Positions 39,166 to 49,184 of a DNA stretch of 64,000 bases are shown here, in pieces (position 1 is the first letter of the stretch; each line of letters opens with the position of its first letter). The position numbers were made by a program, and so were the translations under genes. The notes below the pieces were generated by a model that saw nothing but the letters and a program-made list of their open reading frames with translations, did not search any database and was not told the DNA's origin. The stretch covers positions 1 through 64,000 of the forward strand of contig PKWM01000030.1 of the NCBI GenBank assembly GCA_003133245.1, read 5' to 3'. This DNA is from Rhodoferax sp. (lineage in GTDB: Bacteria > Pseudomonadota > Gammaproteobacteria > Burkholderiales > Burkholderiaceae_C).

Positions 39166-40704
39166 TTAGGTGGGTTTTTGCGTAGTTGGCAACAATGGCT
39201 TGGGCACCTCTAAAAAATCAAAATCTATCAAATTGCTGCCTTCGTCAGAATGCGGCACGTCCGGTGGCAGACCACTGGGCTGGGCTGCAGCGCTCAGCAA
39301 AGGCAAATCAAGGTCGGTCTTCGAAACCGGGCCGGGTTGAACTGGTTCGGTTTTCAAATCGGACAAGTCCAGATCCAGCTCAGACACCGGTGGCATCGTT
39401 TTGGTAGCCACATTGGATGGATTATTCGGGGCCGGGCCGGAGCTTGGTGGCGCTGCGTGTCTCCCACGGGCGAGCGCTTCTGCGGGCTGGAGGTCTTCGT
39501 CATCGGAAGCGGAGTCGCCCATCTCGATCATGCTGACATCAACTTGGGACGAAGACTCAGCACCGCTCAAGTTCTCTGCGGCGACTTCGGTCTTGCTGTA
39601 TTTTTCTGCTGCAAGTGGCTGGTTTGGCACTTTGCGGTCAACCGTCGGCTGCGGTGCTGAATCGGGCTCAGCCCCTGGCGCGACCGGTATTTGTGTCATG
39701 GCGGCACCCTTCCACCAGTCTTTGTCACCGCTGGGACGATGACGTTGGCGTTGCCAAAACCACACCACTGCTGCCAGGCTGGCCAGCACCAGGGCGATCA
39801 AACCCAAGACGGCGATCCCGGAAAAACGTTCGGCCTCAGCCTTTTGCAGGCGAGCGCGCAGCTCCACCAGACTGACCTCTGTCTTGGCGGTCGAGCCCCG
39901 CAAGACCTTCAACTCGGCTTCCAGCGTCTGCATTTTTTGCAGATTAAGCGATGCGTCGACGGACGGCGCAACCGGGGTGATAGATCCAGGGGAACTCACT
40001 TGATCTGAATGCAGCTCCGTGGAATCGAGTTTTAAACGGGACTGGCCTGAAGATTGTTTGGACTTGGCCTTCTTGTCGATCGTCGCCTTCTTGAGAGAAA
40101 CAGCGCCTGTTTTCAGATTCGTGCGTTTACCCACAGCCCTCGGTCGACTGGATTTTTGAAGTACCGGCGAAGTGGAGACAACGCTACCAACTGGCAAACT
40201 GGCAGCCGCTGCGACGACCGGTGCCAATTCCATGGTTGCCGGCACTTGTGTTGGCGCAGTTGCCGAATCGACAACCGCAATCAATGGTGTTTCAACCGGG
40301 CTTGGCAAATCGGCCAGCAGCACGTAACGGCGCGTTGTTTTCTGGCCGCAACCGGTGCGCAAATAGACGACAACGACAGGTTCATCAATCGGCGTCGAGG
40401 ACAGCACCCGCACATTGGCGGTCTGAGTTTGCGTCGAGGCCTCAAGCAGCACACGCAAGCGGCTGGCATCCTGAAGCGTATCGGCATGAAACACTTCAGC
40501 GGAAAAACACAAGGCCGATGCATCCTCGCCAGCATCCATTTGAATCGGCACCAGCACGTCCAAGGGCTTGCCAATCAACGCTGAACCTTGAATGCTGCCC
40601 AACGTCAATGCCGCACTGCCAAGGGTGAAGCAAAGTAACGCAACTCCTACAATTTTCGCTTTATGTTCCAAGGCGGCTTTCCAGAGTAAGGGATATTCTC
40701 TCAC
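39166..40704 (-). CDS. FimV-like inner-membrane protein
   Basis: Protein of about 512 residues resembling FimV/HubP, polar organisers of type IV pili and twitching. After a signal or anchor (IVGVALLCFTLGSAALTLG) comes a FimV N-terminal domain: GSIQGSALIGKPLDVLVPIQM through SSTPIDEPVVVVYLRTGCGQ, about 90 residues. A basic Lys-rich linker, a coiled coil (LQKMQTLEAELKVL to LQKAEAER), a membrane helix (VLGLIALVLASLAAVVWFW) and an acidic cytoplasmic tail follow. No LysM or C-terminal TPR domain is seen. Start is uncertain: ATG 40794 has AGGAAAC upstream but the first 20 residues are translated repeat sequence; GTG 40704 is preferred. Confidence 0.7.
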   Translation of the reverse strand: MREYPLLWKAALEHKAKIVGVALLCFTLGSAALTLGSIQGSALIGKPLDVLVPIQMDAGEDASALCFSAEVFHADTLQDASRLRVLLEASTQTQTANVRVLSSTPIDEPVVVVYLRTGCGQKTTRRYVLLADLPSPVETPLIAVVDSATAPTQVPATMELAPVVAAAASLPVGSVVSTSPVLQKSSRPRAVGKRTNLKTGAVSLKKATIDKKAKSKQSSGQSRLKLDSTELHSDQVSSPGSITPVAPSVDASLNLQKMQTLEAELKVLRGSTAKTEVSLVELRARLQKAEAERFSGIAVLGLIALVLASLAAVVWFWQRQRHRPSGDKDWWKGAAMTQIPVAPGAEPDSAPQPTVDRKVPNQPLAAEKYSKTEVAAENLSGAESSSQVDVSMIEMGDSASDDEDLQPAEALARGRHAAPPSSGPAPNNPSNVATKTMPPVSELDLDLSDLKTEPVQPGPVSKTDLDLPLLSAAAQPSGLPPDVPHSDEGSNLIDFDFLEVPKPLLPTTQKPT

Positions 40705-40742
40705 GGTAAATTGGAAAAAAGCGAATTCCTGAAATACCTCTT

Positions 40743-40784
40743 CGTCATCCCGAGGAGCATGGCAACGCGGCAAACGCGGTGACG
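40743..40784. repeat. Dispersed palindromic repeat, divergent copy C
   Basis: The stretch opens CGTCATCCCGAGGAGC and closes CGGTGACG, an inverted pair, with GGCAACGCGGCAAA between. It looks like the same repeat type as copies at 1204 and 8889 but diverged. It overlaps the extended N-terminus of the FimV-like frame, where it would encode RLPRCHAPRDDEEV, arguing that this part is not protein-coding. Confidence 0.5.
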
Positions 40785-40827
40785 AAACTGGCATGTTTGA
40801 AGTTTCCTACGCCCGTCATGATGAAAT

Positions 40828-42798
40828 TTATTTAGCGACGGACGCCCTCTTGCCAGCATCGAGACGGGCTTTCAGGAAGCCGCCCGTGCCATATCGCGTC
40901 ACCCGGCTGTAAAAGCGCGTGGTCAAGCGCTTGACCATCCCCGAATAGGTATCGACCAGGGTCGGCAGAATGGTAAAGCTGTCGTAATTCACCACCACGG
41001 CCACCCGTAGCGACGGCTCGGTCACCAGCGGCGCCAACAGGCCGGTAATCATGTTTTCCACCTCGACAATGTCGGACGCCTTGTCTATGGCGAGTCCTTC
41101 GCAATTGATGAACAGCAAGCGGCGTTCCCGGTTCAACTCGAAACGTTGCGCCAGCGGTGTGGCCAGCAGGCGCTCACGCAAACCCATGGCCGCCGGTGCA
41201 AACAAGGCGCTGTCCATCAATTTGAGATGGGGACTGATGGCGGGACTGAAATCCATCTGCGCCAACAGGTCGCGCTGCAAGTCAATGCCCGGGGCAATCT
41301 CAATCAATTCCAGCGCACCACCGTGAGCCGAATCAATCAACGCAAAGACACAGCGCTCGGTCACATACAACACCCGCTGACCACGCCGGATGGCTTCACG
41401 ACCGCTGAAGGTGCGATGCTCCACTTCTTGCACAAACTTGCGTTGGGTGCCCTCGCGAACCAACTGGAGTTGCTCACCTTGCACGCGCACATCAAGGTCA
41501 CCGGCAGTGAAAGTGCCAACAAAAACCACAGTCTTGGCATTCTGGCTGATGTTGATAAAACCACCTGCGCCGGCCAGGCGGCTGCCGAATTTACTGACGT
41601 TCAAATTTCCCTGTGCATCGGCTTGCGCCAGGCCCAACACCGCAATATCAAGACCGCCCCCATCGTAAAAATCAAATTGGCTGGGCTGGTCAATCACCGC
41701 CTGGGTGTTGATCGCGGCGCCGAAGCTCATGCCGCTGGCCGGAATACCGCCGATGACACCGGGCTCGGCGGTGAGCGTCATCAGGTCAATCACCTTTTCT
41801 TCCGCTGCCACGCTGGCCACGCCTTCGGGCATGCCGATGCCAAGATTGACCACATTGTTGGGCCGCAGTTCCAGCGCCGCGCGCCGGGCAATGACCTTGC
41901 GGACAGTCAGTGGCAACGCTGCCAGGGTGTCCAGCGGGACACGAATTTCGCCAGAGTAAGCGGGGTTGTACTGCTCGGAGAAAGTTTGCATGTGGTAGGC
42001 CGGGTTGGTGGCAACCACTACCGCATCGACCAGCACACCTGGCACCCGCACCTGGCGCGAGTGCAGCGTGCCGCGCTCGGCCAGACGCTCAACTTGGGCA
42101 ATCACAATACCGCCCGAATTGCGCACCGCCATGGCAATGGCCAGGGACTCCAGCGTGAGCGCTTCGCGCTCCATGCTGAGGTTTCCGTCCGGGTCTGCGG
42201 TGGTGGCGCGAATGATGCCCACAGAAATGGGAAATGCTTTGTAAAAAAGATATTCGCGGCCATCAATCTCCATCAGGCGCACCAGGTCTTCGGTGGTGCG
42301 CGCATTGATCTTGCCACCGCCAAAGCGTGGATCGACAAAAGTGTCGAGCCCGACGTGCGTGAGTGTGCCGGGTTTGCCCGCCGCAATGTCCCGAAACAAA
42401 TGGGAAATCACACCTTGTGGCAAGTTGTAAGCTTCAATGACGTTGTCCACCGCCAGTTTTTGCAAAGTCGGCACCAGACCCCAGTGGCCGCCCACCACTC
42501 GGCGCACCAAGCCTGGGTGTCCGAGATGATTGAGACCCCGGGTTTGACCATCACCTTGACCGGCAGCATAGACCAAGGTGAGCTGGGCTGGCGTGCCAAC
42601 TCCAGTTTCGCGCATAGTCGTCAAAAAGCGCTGCTCCAGCGCGACGGCAATTTCCTCGGCAAAGCCAATTCCGACAAAACCACTGGTGGCTACGGTGTCG
42701 CCGTCATGGATCAAACGCACGGCTTCCGCAGCAGTCACGACTTTATTGTGCCGGGTACCCGGACCGATGTGCTCATTGAGGTTGAAATTGGTATGCAA
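40828..42798 (-). CDS. Acyl-CoA:acetate/3-ketoacid CoA-transferase (fused alpha-beta)
   Basis: Enzyme of 656 residues moving CoA between acyl-CoA and short acids such as acetate, propionate or acetoacetate. Both halves of family I CoA-transferases are joined, as in propionate CoA-transferase and YdiF. The alpha half has [18 protein letters not shown]; the beta half has [14 protein letters not shown] and the catalytic Glu345 in [13 protein letters not shown]. Extra residues beyond about 530 form the longer C-terminal region typical of the YdiF class. Being near liuBCD, it could activate acetoacetate, the last product of leucine breakdown, but it is a separate transcription unit. Confidence 0.88.
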   Translation of the reverse strand: MHTNFNLNEHIGPGTRHNKVVTAAEAVRLIHDGDTVATSGFVGIGFAEEIAVALEQRFLTTMRETGVGTPAQLTLVYAAGQGDGQTRGLNHLGHPGLVRRVVGGHWGLVPTLQKLAVDNVIEAYNLPQGVISHLFRDIAAGKPGTLTHVGLDTFVDPRFGGGKINARTTEDLVRLMEIDGREYLFYKAFPISVGIIRATTADPDGNLSMEREALTLESLAIAMAVRNSGGIVIAQVERLAERGTLHSRQVRVPGVLVDAVVVATNPAYHMQTFSEQYNPAYSGEIRVPLDTLAALPLTVRKVIARRAALELRPNNVVNLGIGMPEGVASVAAEEKVIDLMTLTAEPGVIGGIPASGMSFGAAINTQAVIDQPSQFDFYDGGGLDIAVLGLAQADAQGNLNVSKFGSRLAGAGGFINISQNAKTVVFVGTFTAGDLDVRVQGEQLQLVREGTQRKFVQEVEHRTFSGREAIRRGQRVLYVTERCVFALIDSAHGGALELIEIAPGIDLQRDLLAQMDFSPAISPHLKLMDSALFAPAAMGLRERLLATPLAQRFELNRERRLLFINCEGLAIDKASDIVEVENMITGLLAPLVTEPSLRVAVVVNYDSFTILPTLVDTYSGMVKRLTTRFYSRVTRYGTGGFLKARLDAGKRASVAK

Positions 42799-42838
42799 AA
42801 TTTCTCCTCAGCACGGGCTTGTTCGCTGGGCGTGCTGC

Positions 42839-43786
42839 TCAGCCTTTAAGCGCCTGCTCCAGCGCTTTAACAAACATCGCCGCCACATCAAAGCCGGTCT
42901 GGTCAAAAATTTCCTGAAAGCAGGTCGGACTGGTGACATTGATTTCGGTCAGACTGTCGCCTATCACGTCCAGACCCATCAGCAACAAACCACGATTATT
43001 GAGAATCGGGCCAATTGACTCGGCAATAAAACGGTCGCGCGTGCTCAAGGGCTGCGCCACGCCTTTGCCACCGGCAGCCAGATTGCCACGCACTTCACTG
43101 CCTTGCGGAATACGCGCCAGGCTGTAGGGTACGGCCTGGCCACCAATCACCAGCACACGCTTGTCGCCCTGCTCAATGGCACGGAGGAACTTTTGCACCA
43201 TGACGGTCTGCGCGCCGTTTTTGTTCAGCGTCTCGATAATACTGCCCAGGTTCAAGCCGTCTGCCTTGACCCGGAATATGCCCATGCCGCCCATGCCGTC
43301 GAGCGGCTTCAGGATGATGTCCTGGTGCTCAGCGTGAAAACGCCGGATGTCCTGGTCTGAGCGCGTCACCAACGTCGGCGCGCTGAACTGGGGGAACTCC
43401 AGAATGGCCAGTTTCTCCGGGTGATCGCGCAGCGCGCGCGGTTGATTAAATACCCTGGCCCCTTCGCGCTCGGCTTGTTCGAGCAAATGGGTGGCGTATA
43501 AAAACTCATTGTCAAACGGTGGATCCTTGCGCATCACAACCGCGTCAAAATCTTTCAACGATTGGCGTGAGGTGTGATCGGTTTTGTACCACATCGGTAA
43601 CGCGCCTGTCAGGGTGATGGCGCTGACATCGGATTGCACCAAGGCACCACTTTGCCAGGAAATGTGCTGGGGCTCGCATACCGAAATCGTATGGCCGCAC
43701 CGCTGCGCTGCACGCATTATGGCAAAGGTGGTGTCTTTGTAGACCTTAAATGAATCCAGTGAATCGGCAACAAAAAGCAGCTTCAT
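42839..43786 (-). CDS. gshB: Glutathione synthetase
   Basis: ATP-grasp ligase of 315 residues joining glycine to gamma-glutamylcysteine. It begins [20 protein letters not shown], characteristic of bacterial GshB. Key stretches are [34 protein letters not shown] (ATP loop), [11 protein letters not shown] and [21 protein letters not shown]. Its start shares ATGA with the kup stop. With gshA two genes upstream it completes glutathione synthesis. Confidence 0.96.
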   Translation of the reverse strand: MKLLFVADSLDSFKVYKDTTFAIMRAAQRCGHTISVCEPQHISWQSGALVQSDVSAITLTGALPMWYKTDHTSRQSLKDFDAVVMRKDPPFDNEFLYATHLLEQAEREGARVFNQPRALRDHPEKLAILEFPQFSAPTLVTRSDQDIRRFHAEHQDIILKPLDGMGGMGIFRVKADGLNLGSIIETLNKNGAQTVMVQKFLRAIEQGDKRVLVIGGQAVPYSLARIPQGSEVRGNLAAGGKGVAQPLSTRDRFIAESIGPILNNRGLLLMGLDVIGDSLTEINVTSPTCFQEIFDQTGFDVAAMFVKALEQALKG

Positions 43787-45651
43787 ATCTCGATTTTCGA
43801 GCCCAGTTCAACCACTGCATTATTGGGCAAGCGCAAGAAATCGGCCGCCCCGGTGGCATTGTGATGCATCTGCGCAAACAGCCGCTCGCGCCATTGCGCC
43901 ATACCGCTGCCAATAGTCGGAATCACAATATCACGCGAAAGAAAATAACTGGTGGCCATCGGGTCAAGTTCGCCGCCACGCCCCCGGATCTGCCGCAGGG
44001 CCCTGGGCAGGTCGGGATCGTTCTTGAAACCGTAATTGACGATCACCTGCCAGCAATCATGACCGAGCGCTTTAACCTCCAGACGCTTGTTCATCCCGAC
44101 CCAGGGCACCTCGTGGTTGCGCACCGTCACAAACAGGTTATTCTGATGCAACACCTTGTTGTGTTTGAGGTTGTGCAGCATCGCGTTGGGTACCGTGTCA
44201 GGCTCGGCTGTGAGGAACACCGCCGTGCCTTCCACACGCGTCGGCGGCGTCACAAACACCGCCTGCAAAAAGCTGCTCAGGTCGATCGAATCGGCTCGCA
44301 ACTTCTGGTTGAGCAAGCGCCGGCCATCTTTCCAGGTTGTCATGACCACGAACAGCCCCAAGGCCATCACCAATGGAAACCAGCCGCCCTGCATAATTTT
44401 CAGTGAGTTGGACGCAAAGAATGTCAGATCCACGATAACAAAAAACCCCGTGACGCCCAGACTCAAAGGCAAAGGGTAACCCCATTTGTAGCGCGCTACA
44501 TAGTAAGTCAGCATCGTCGTAATCACCATCACCAGACTGACGGAAATGCCGTAGGCTGCTGCTAAAGCCGACGAAGAACCAAACAGCGTAACTGCCGCTA
44601 TCACGCCCGCCAGCAATACCCAGTTCACCGCCGGTAAGTAAACCTGCCCGGTATCACGAATGGAAGTATGCCGAATCGATAAGCGCGGCAAATAACCGAG
44701 CTGAATAGTCTGCTTGGCGGCAGAAAAGGCACCGGTAATCAGTGCTTGCGACGCGATCACGCTGGCCGCAGTAGCCAGCGCCACCATCGGAATCAAGACC
44801 CAGCCTGGAGTCATTAAATAGAAAGGATTTTCTGTCGCGCCTGGATTGGCCAGCACCAGCGCGCCTTGACCGAAGTAATTCAACAATAGCGCGGGCATCA
44901 CCAAACTAAACCAGGCAATTCGAATGGGTTTCTTGCCAAAATGTCCCATGTCGGCGTAAAGCGCTTCCGCGCCGGTCACGCACAAAAAGACTGCGCCAAG
45001 GGTGATGAAAGCCAGCGCAGGATGCCCGGTGGTGAAAGCAAAGGCGTGACTAGGCAGCATGGCCTTGAGGACCATCGGGTTCCGCAGGATCTGCACCACG
45101 CCGCTACCGGCAATCGCAATGAACCAGACCGTCATGACCGGGCCGAAAAACTTGCCAATGTCTCCCGTGCCGCGCCGCTGCACGACAAACAACACCACCA
45201 GCACGACCAGTGAAATCGACACCACATAGGGTTTTGCCGCCGACGTAATTATTTCGAGGCCCTCAACTGCCGACAACACCGTGATGGCGGGCGTGATCAC
45301 ACCATCACCGAAAAACAGGGCCACCCCAAAGACCCCGATCAGCAACAGAAAGCGGCGCAGTTGCGGGCGATCCTTGACCGACTGAGAGGCCAATGCCAGC
45401 AGCGCCATCAAACCACCCTCGCCCGCGTTGTCGGCTCTCATGATCAGCACGACATACTTCAGTGTGACGGTGATCGTCAAGGTCCAGAAGAAAAGCGAGA
45501 GCACACCCAGAATGTTGTCGGTCGTGATCGGAACGTGACCGCTGACAAACACCTCCTTGAAGGCGTAAAGGACGCTGGTGCCGATGTCGCCGTAAACAAC
45601 ACCGACGGCGCCCAGGGTGAGCGCACTCAAAGACGATTTGGAGGCTGTCAC
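43783..45651 (-). CDS. kup: Low-affinity potassium transporter Kup
   Basis: Inner-membrane K+:H+ symporter of 622 residues, the standard Kup length. About twelve membrane helices fill the first 430 residues, beginning [19 protein letters not shown], the invariant Kup motif, and including [15 protein letters not shown] and [20 protein letters not shown]. The C-terminal cytoplasmic part has [11 protein letters not shown]. The start is GTG 45651. It is placed between gshA and gshB and overlaps gshB by 4 bases, which suggests coordinated potassium and glutathione supply. Confidence 0.95.
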   Translation of the reverse strand: MTASKSSLSALTLGAVGVVYGDIGTSVLYAFKEVFVSGHVPITTDNILGVLSLFFWTLTITVTLKYVVLIMRADNAGEGGLMALLALASQSVKDRPQLRRFLLLIGVFGVALFFGDGVITPAITVLSAVEGLEIITSAAKPYVVSISLVVLVVLFVVQRRGTGDIGKFFGPVMTVWFIAIAGSGVVQILRNPMVLKAMLPSHAFAFTTGHPALAFITLGAVFLCVTGAEALYADMGHFGKKPIRIAWFSLVMPALLLNYFGQGALVLANPGATENPFYLMTPGWVLIPMVALATAASVIASQALITGAFSAAKQTIQLGYLPRLSIRHTSIRDTGQVYLPAVNWVLLAGVIAAVTLFGSSSALAAAYGISVSLVMVITTMLTYYVARYKWGYPLPLSLGVTGFFVIVDLTFFASNSLKIMQGGWFPLVMALGLFVVMTTWKDGRRLLNQKLRADSIDLSSFLQAVFVTPPTRVEGTAVFLTAEPDTVPNAMLHNLKHNKVLHQNNLFVTVRNHEVPWVGMNKRLEVKALGHDCWQVIVNYGFKNDPDLPRALRQIRGRGGELDPMATSYFLSRDIVIPTIGSGMAQWRERLFAQMHHNATGAADFLRLPNNAVVELGSKIEI

Positions 45652-45696
45652 GAATTCATCCGGCCGTTGGGATCGACATCGTTCACCACATCGCTC

Positions 45697-46992
45697 TTAT
45701 TCATAGATTTCTGCATTCGGGTCGGTGGCTTCAAGCTCGTAGCTGGCCGCCAACATTGCCAGCCGTGCCACCACACCGTACATGTAGAAGCGGTTCGGAG
45801 CGCTGGCACCAGGCCTGACACCGGGCTGCGGCAAGTGCGTACTTTGCTCAAAGGCCAGCGGTACATAGCTCGCTCCTGGCGCATTGAGGTTTTCATCGAC
45901 GCCACGGTGCGCGTGAATTCGGTAAAAACCACCGACGACGTAGCGATCCATCATGTAAACCACTGGCTCGGCCACCGCGTCGTTCATGCGCTCCTGGGTC
46001 AGCACACCTTCCTGAATTAGCATATCGTGCGCTGGTTCAGCCTCAGGCAGGCCGTTCGTCAAGTATTGCATTTTCTGACTGGGCGCAAGCAGGTCTTTGG
46101 CATCATGCACGCTCAGGATGCCAATGTCATGACTACCGTTGTCGGCCTTGACCACTACAAAAGGTTTCTCCTTGATGCCATATTCCTTGTATTTGCGGCG
46201 AACTTTGGAAAGTAGCGCATCAACCCGGGACTGCAAGCACTCCATCCCAACGTCCCCAGTCAGTTTGACCTCTTCGCATTTTTCAAACATCGGGTTGATC
46301 AACCAGGGGTCCACCCCGAGCAATTTGCCCATGCGCTTGACCACCTCTTCATAACATTTGAAATGCTTGCTCCGGCGCCGCATGGTCCAGCCCGCTTGCA
46401 AGGGCGGCAACAGGTACTGCTCATGCAGATCTTCCAGAATGCCCGGCACACCTGCCCTGAGATCGTTGTTGAGCAGGATGGTGCAGGGATCAAAGTCTTT
46501 GACACCAAGGCGGCGTTTGCCACGGATGACAGGCTCCAGCGTCACCGACTCGCCATGGGGCAACTCGATGGTCGTGGTTTTCTTGATGGCCGGGTCGATC
46601 GAGCCAATGCGCACGTTCAAGCCAGCCATGTGAAAGATGCGCCTGAGTTGCACCAGGCTGGAGAGATAAAACGTGCTGTTGGAGTGGTTCTCCGGAATCA
46701 GCAACAGGTTGCGCGCTTCCGGGCAAATTTTCTCGATGGCTGCCATCGCCGCCTGCACCGCCAGTGGCAGCATTTCGGGCGACAGGTTGTTCCAGCTGGC
46801 CGGGTACAAATTGGTATCAACCGGCGCCAACTTGAAGCCAGCATTGCGCAGATCAACCGAGCTGTAGAACGGTGGCGTGTGCTCCATCCATTCCAACCGA
46901 AACCAGCGTTCAATGGCCGGCATTGAGTCGAGCACGCGCTGCTCCAACTCATTGATGGGGCCGGTGAGTGCAGTGACGAGATGTGGAACCAT
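45697..46992 (-). CDS. gshA: Glutamate-cysteine ligase (betaproteobacterial type)
   Basis: First enzyme of glutathione synthesis, 431 residues, joining glutamate and cysteine. It is of the proteobacterial class distinct from E. coli GshA. Family stretches visible are YSSVDLRNAGFKLAPVDTNLYPASWNNL (residues about 43-70), LLIPENHSNSTFYL, VVVKADNGSHDIGI and FYRIHAHRGVDENLNAPG. It heads gshA-kup-gshB. The 137-base gap to folE upstream may carry its promoter. Confidence 0.94.
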   Translation of the reverse strand: MVPHLVTALTGPINELEQRVLDSMPAIERWFRLEWMEHTPPFYSSVDLRNAGFKLAPVDTNLYPASWNNLSPEMLPLAVQAAMAAIEKICPEARNLLLIPENHSNSTFYLSSLVQLRRIFHMAGLNVRIGSIDPAIKKTTTIELPHGESVTLEPVIRGKRRLGVKDFDPCTILLNNDLRAGVPGILEDLHEQYLLPPLQAGWTMRRRSKHFKCYEEVVKRMGKLLGVDPWLINPMFEKCEEVKLTGDVGMECLQSRVDALLSKVRRKYKEYGIKEKPFVVVKADNGSHDIGILSVHDAKDLLAPSQKMQYLTNGLPEAEPAHDMLIQEGVLTQERMNDAVAEPVVYMMDRYVVGGFYRIHAHRGVDENLNAPGASYVPLAFEQSTHLPQPGVRPGASAPNRFYMYGVVARLAMLAASYELEATDPNAEIYE

Positions 46993-47129
46993 GAAGTGCT
47001 CGAATAATACTTGAGGGAGGCAATTCTAGAACCCGGTCGCACTGGCAATTTTGCGATTGATGGGCAACCTCGATGACAGCGGCATCAAACGATGGATCCG
47101 CAAGCGACCGATGATACCGGCCATTGGCG

Positions 47130-47855
47130 TCAACCCCTACTGGGAATCAGCGACAAAAATTCATGGCGCAGGTTAGGGTTCTTGAGGAAACTGCCGCGCA
47201 TGACTGAATTGATCATCTTGCTGTCCATATCTTTGATGCCACGCCAGCTTATGCAAAAATGGCTGGCCTCCATGACGATAGCCAAGCCGTCAGGTTGGGT
47301 TTCTTCCTGTATCAGGTCAGCCAGTTGGATGATGGCTTCTTCCTGGATCTGGGGTCTGGCCATGATCCACTCTGCCAGTCGTGCATACTTGGACAGGCCG
47401 ATGACGTTGCTGTGCTGATTGGGTAGCACTCCCATCCAGACCCGGCCGATGATCGGACAAAAGTGGTGACTGCAGGCGCTGCGCACGGTGATGGGGCCGA
47501 CGATCATCAATTCGTTAAGCTGTCCGGCGTTGGGGAACTCGGTGATCGTGGGTGCGGCCAGGTAGCGACCATGAAACACCTCATTGAGATACATTTTGGC
47601 AACCCGGCGCGCGGTTTGGTCAGTATTGGGATCGCGTTCAGTGTCAATCACCAGGCTCTCCAGCACGCCTTTCATTTTGTCTTCTACCTCGTCGAGCAGC
47701 TGCTCGAGTTCACCGGGTTCAATAAATTTGGCAATGTTGTCATTGGCATTGAAACGTTGACCGGCCGCGCTCAGACGTTGGCGAATTTTGGCCGACACCG
47801 GGCTCGCCGCATTGGCAGCAGAAGATTTCATGGAGCTTTGATTATTCGTTAACAT
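47130..47855 (-). CDS. folE: GTP cyclohydrolase I
   Basis: Zinc enzyme that opens GTP to 7,8-dihydroneopterin triphosphate, first step of folate synthesis; about 241 residues. Metal ligands are visible in SACSHHFCP (the first Cys and second His) and in SHFCISWRG (Cys). The fold is complete from TERDPNTDQTARRVAKMY to KNPNLRHEFLSLI. The start is unsettled: ATG 47888, 47855 and 47831 are in frame, none with a strong ribosome site, and the extra N-terminal residues are Ser/Ala/Asn-rich. The nudB gene for the next pathway step lies 2 kb upstream. Confidence 0.94.
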   Translation of the reverse strand: MLTNNQSSMKSSAANAASPVSAKIRQRLSAAGQRFNANDNIAKFIEPGELEQLLDEVEDKMKGVLESLVIDTERDPNTDQTARRVAKMYLNEVFHGRYLAAPTITEFPNAGQLNELMIVGPITVRSACSHHFCPIIGRVWMGVLPNQHSNVIGLSKYARLAEWIMARPQIQEEAIIQLADLIQEETQPDGLAIVMEASHFCISWRGIKDMDSKMINSVMRGSFLKNPNLRHEFLSLIPSRG

Positions 47856-47933
47856 GGAACAATGGTACCAGCCTTTTACTTGTGACATTTTTAACTGTTA
47901 AGGCTTTTCAAATGGGAACTTCGAGCTATTTAA

Positions 47934-49169
47934 TTAGTAGCGCATTCCGTTCAAAAACAACAGTAGACGCATGACAACAAAAGCAGCGCGATCAAGCCAA
48001 CGCTGCTGCCACGGTCGGTTGGCGTAGGCGGTCGGATCGATGCGAACACCGTCCTGGGTCAGTGCCTGTTCAAGCCGCAAGCGCAGATTCTGCGCAAAAG
48101 AGGCATCATCGACTATCACGTTGGCCTCGCGCGCCAACAACAGGCTCAGCGGATCGAGGTTGGATGAACCCACGGTGGCCCAGTGGCCGTCGATCACTGC
48201 CACCTTGGCGTGCAGGAAGCTGACCGAGTACTCATGAATTTCCACGCCCGCCGCCAGTAGCGCACCATAGACCGGCCGCGCCGCATGGTATTGCATGAAA
48301 TATTCATAGCGTCCCTGTAGCAACAAACGCACGCGCACACCCCGTTGTGCCGCATAAATCAAAGCTTTTCGCAGTTTTCTGCCGGGCAAAAAATAGGCGT
48401 TGGCAATGATGATTTCAGTGCGTGCCTCACCAATTGCTTTTCGGTAGGCACGCTCAATACGAAAGCGGTTGCGCAGGTTGTCGCGTAACACCAAACCGGC
48501 ATGCGTGCTTGGAACCCCGGCCGCACCAACGCTCGGACGGCCCGACTCTTCAAGCACCTGGTCTGAGCGCGCCTGCAACGCCAGTTTGAGCGCCTCCTGG
48601 AGCGTCTGCCAGGCGGCCGAGAAGTCGCTCTGTCGCACATTGCTGACGGCTTGCAAACGCCACCAGGACTGCGTCAGAGCCTGATGCACTGTCTGCACCA
48701 ACGGTCCGGTGACACGCACCGCGAAGTCAAACCGGGGTGCAGCCAAAAGACCGTAGTTGGGGTCATAAAAATCATCCAGCACATTGATGCCGCCACAAAA
48801 TGCGACCGTACCGTCCACCGCACAAAGCTTACGGTGCAGACGCCGCCAGCGACTCGGAATCAGCAGGCCCAGCCGCCCCAGCGGCGAAAAAATGTGCCAT
48901 TTGACACCGGCTGCCTCAAAGCGAGTCGCCCAGTCAAGCGGGATAGCCGGGGTACCGACGCCGTCCATTACCAAATACACCGCCACCCCGCGCTTGGCGG
49001 CCCGCTCCAGTGCCAGCGCCACCTGTTGACCAGAACCCTCAACGTTGAAAATATAAGTTTCCAGCCGAACTTCACAGGCGCTCTGATCAATGGCTTGCAC
49101 CAACGCAAAAAAAAACGCTTCGCCACCCTGCAATAACTGCACTTGGTGACCAGAGTGGAGTTGCAACAT
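47934..49169 (-). CDS. clsB: Cardiolipin synthase B (phospholipase D family)
   Basis: Membrane-associated enzyme of 411 residues making cardiolipin from phosphatidylglycerol and another phospholipid. Two HKD motifs are clear: HRKLCAVD (His112, Lys114, Asp119) with GGIN after it, and HAKVAVID followed by GSSNLDPLS. There is no N-terminal membrane helix, unlike ClsA, so ClsB is the better fit. The gene follows the EEP-family gene by 15 bases; the same pair (ybhP-clsB) exists in E. coli. Confidence 0.9.
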   Translation of the reverse strand: MLQLHSGHQVQLLQGGEAFFFALVQAIDQSACEVRLETYIFNVEGSGQQVALALERAAKRGVAVYLVMDGVGTPAIPLDWATRFEAAGVKWHIFSPLGRLGLLIPSRWRRLHRKLCAVDGTVAFCGGINVLDDFYDPNYGLLAAPRFDFAVRVTGPLVQTVHQALTQSWWRLQAVSNVRQSDFSAAWQTLQEALKLALQARSDQVLEESGRPSVGAAGVPSTHAGLVLRDNLRNRFRIERAYRKAIGEARTEIIIANAYFLPGRKLRKALIYAAQRGVRVRLLLQGRYEYFMQYHAARPVYGALLAAGVEIHEYSVSFLHAKVAVIDGHWATVGSSNLDPLSLLLAREANVIVDDASFAQNLRLRLEQALTQDGVRIDPTAYANRPWQQRWLDRAAFVVMRLLLFLNGMRY

Positions 49170-49184
49170 GGCTGCTTTGAAAGT

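Noticed and set aside
41146-42849. 567-codon plus-strand frame opposite the CoA-transferase gene
   Set aside because: Antisense to a gene with a clear catalytic motif; product is His/Gln-rich with no domain.
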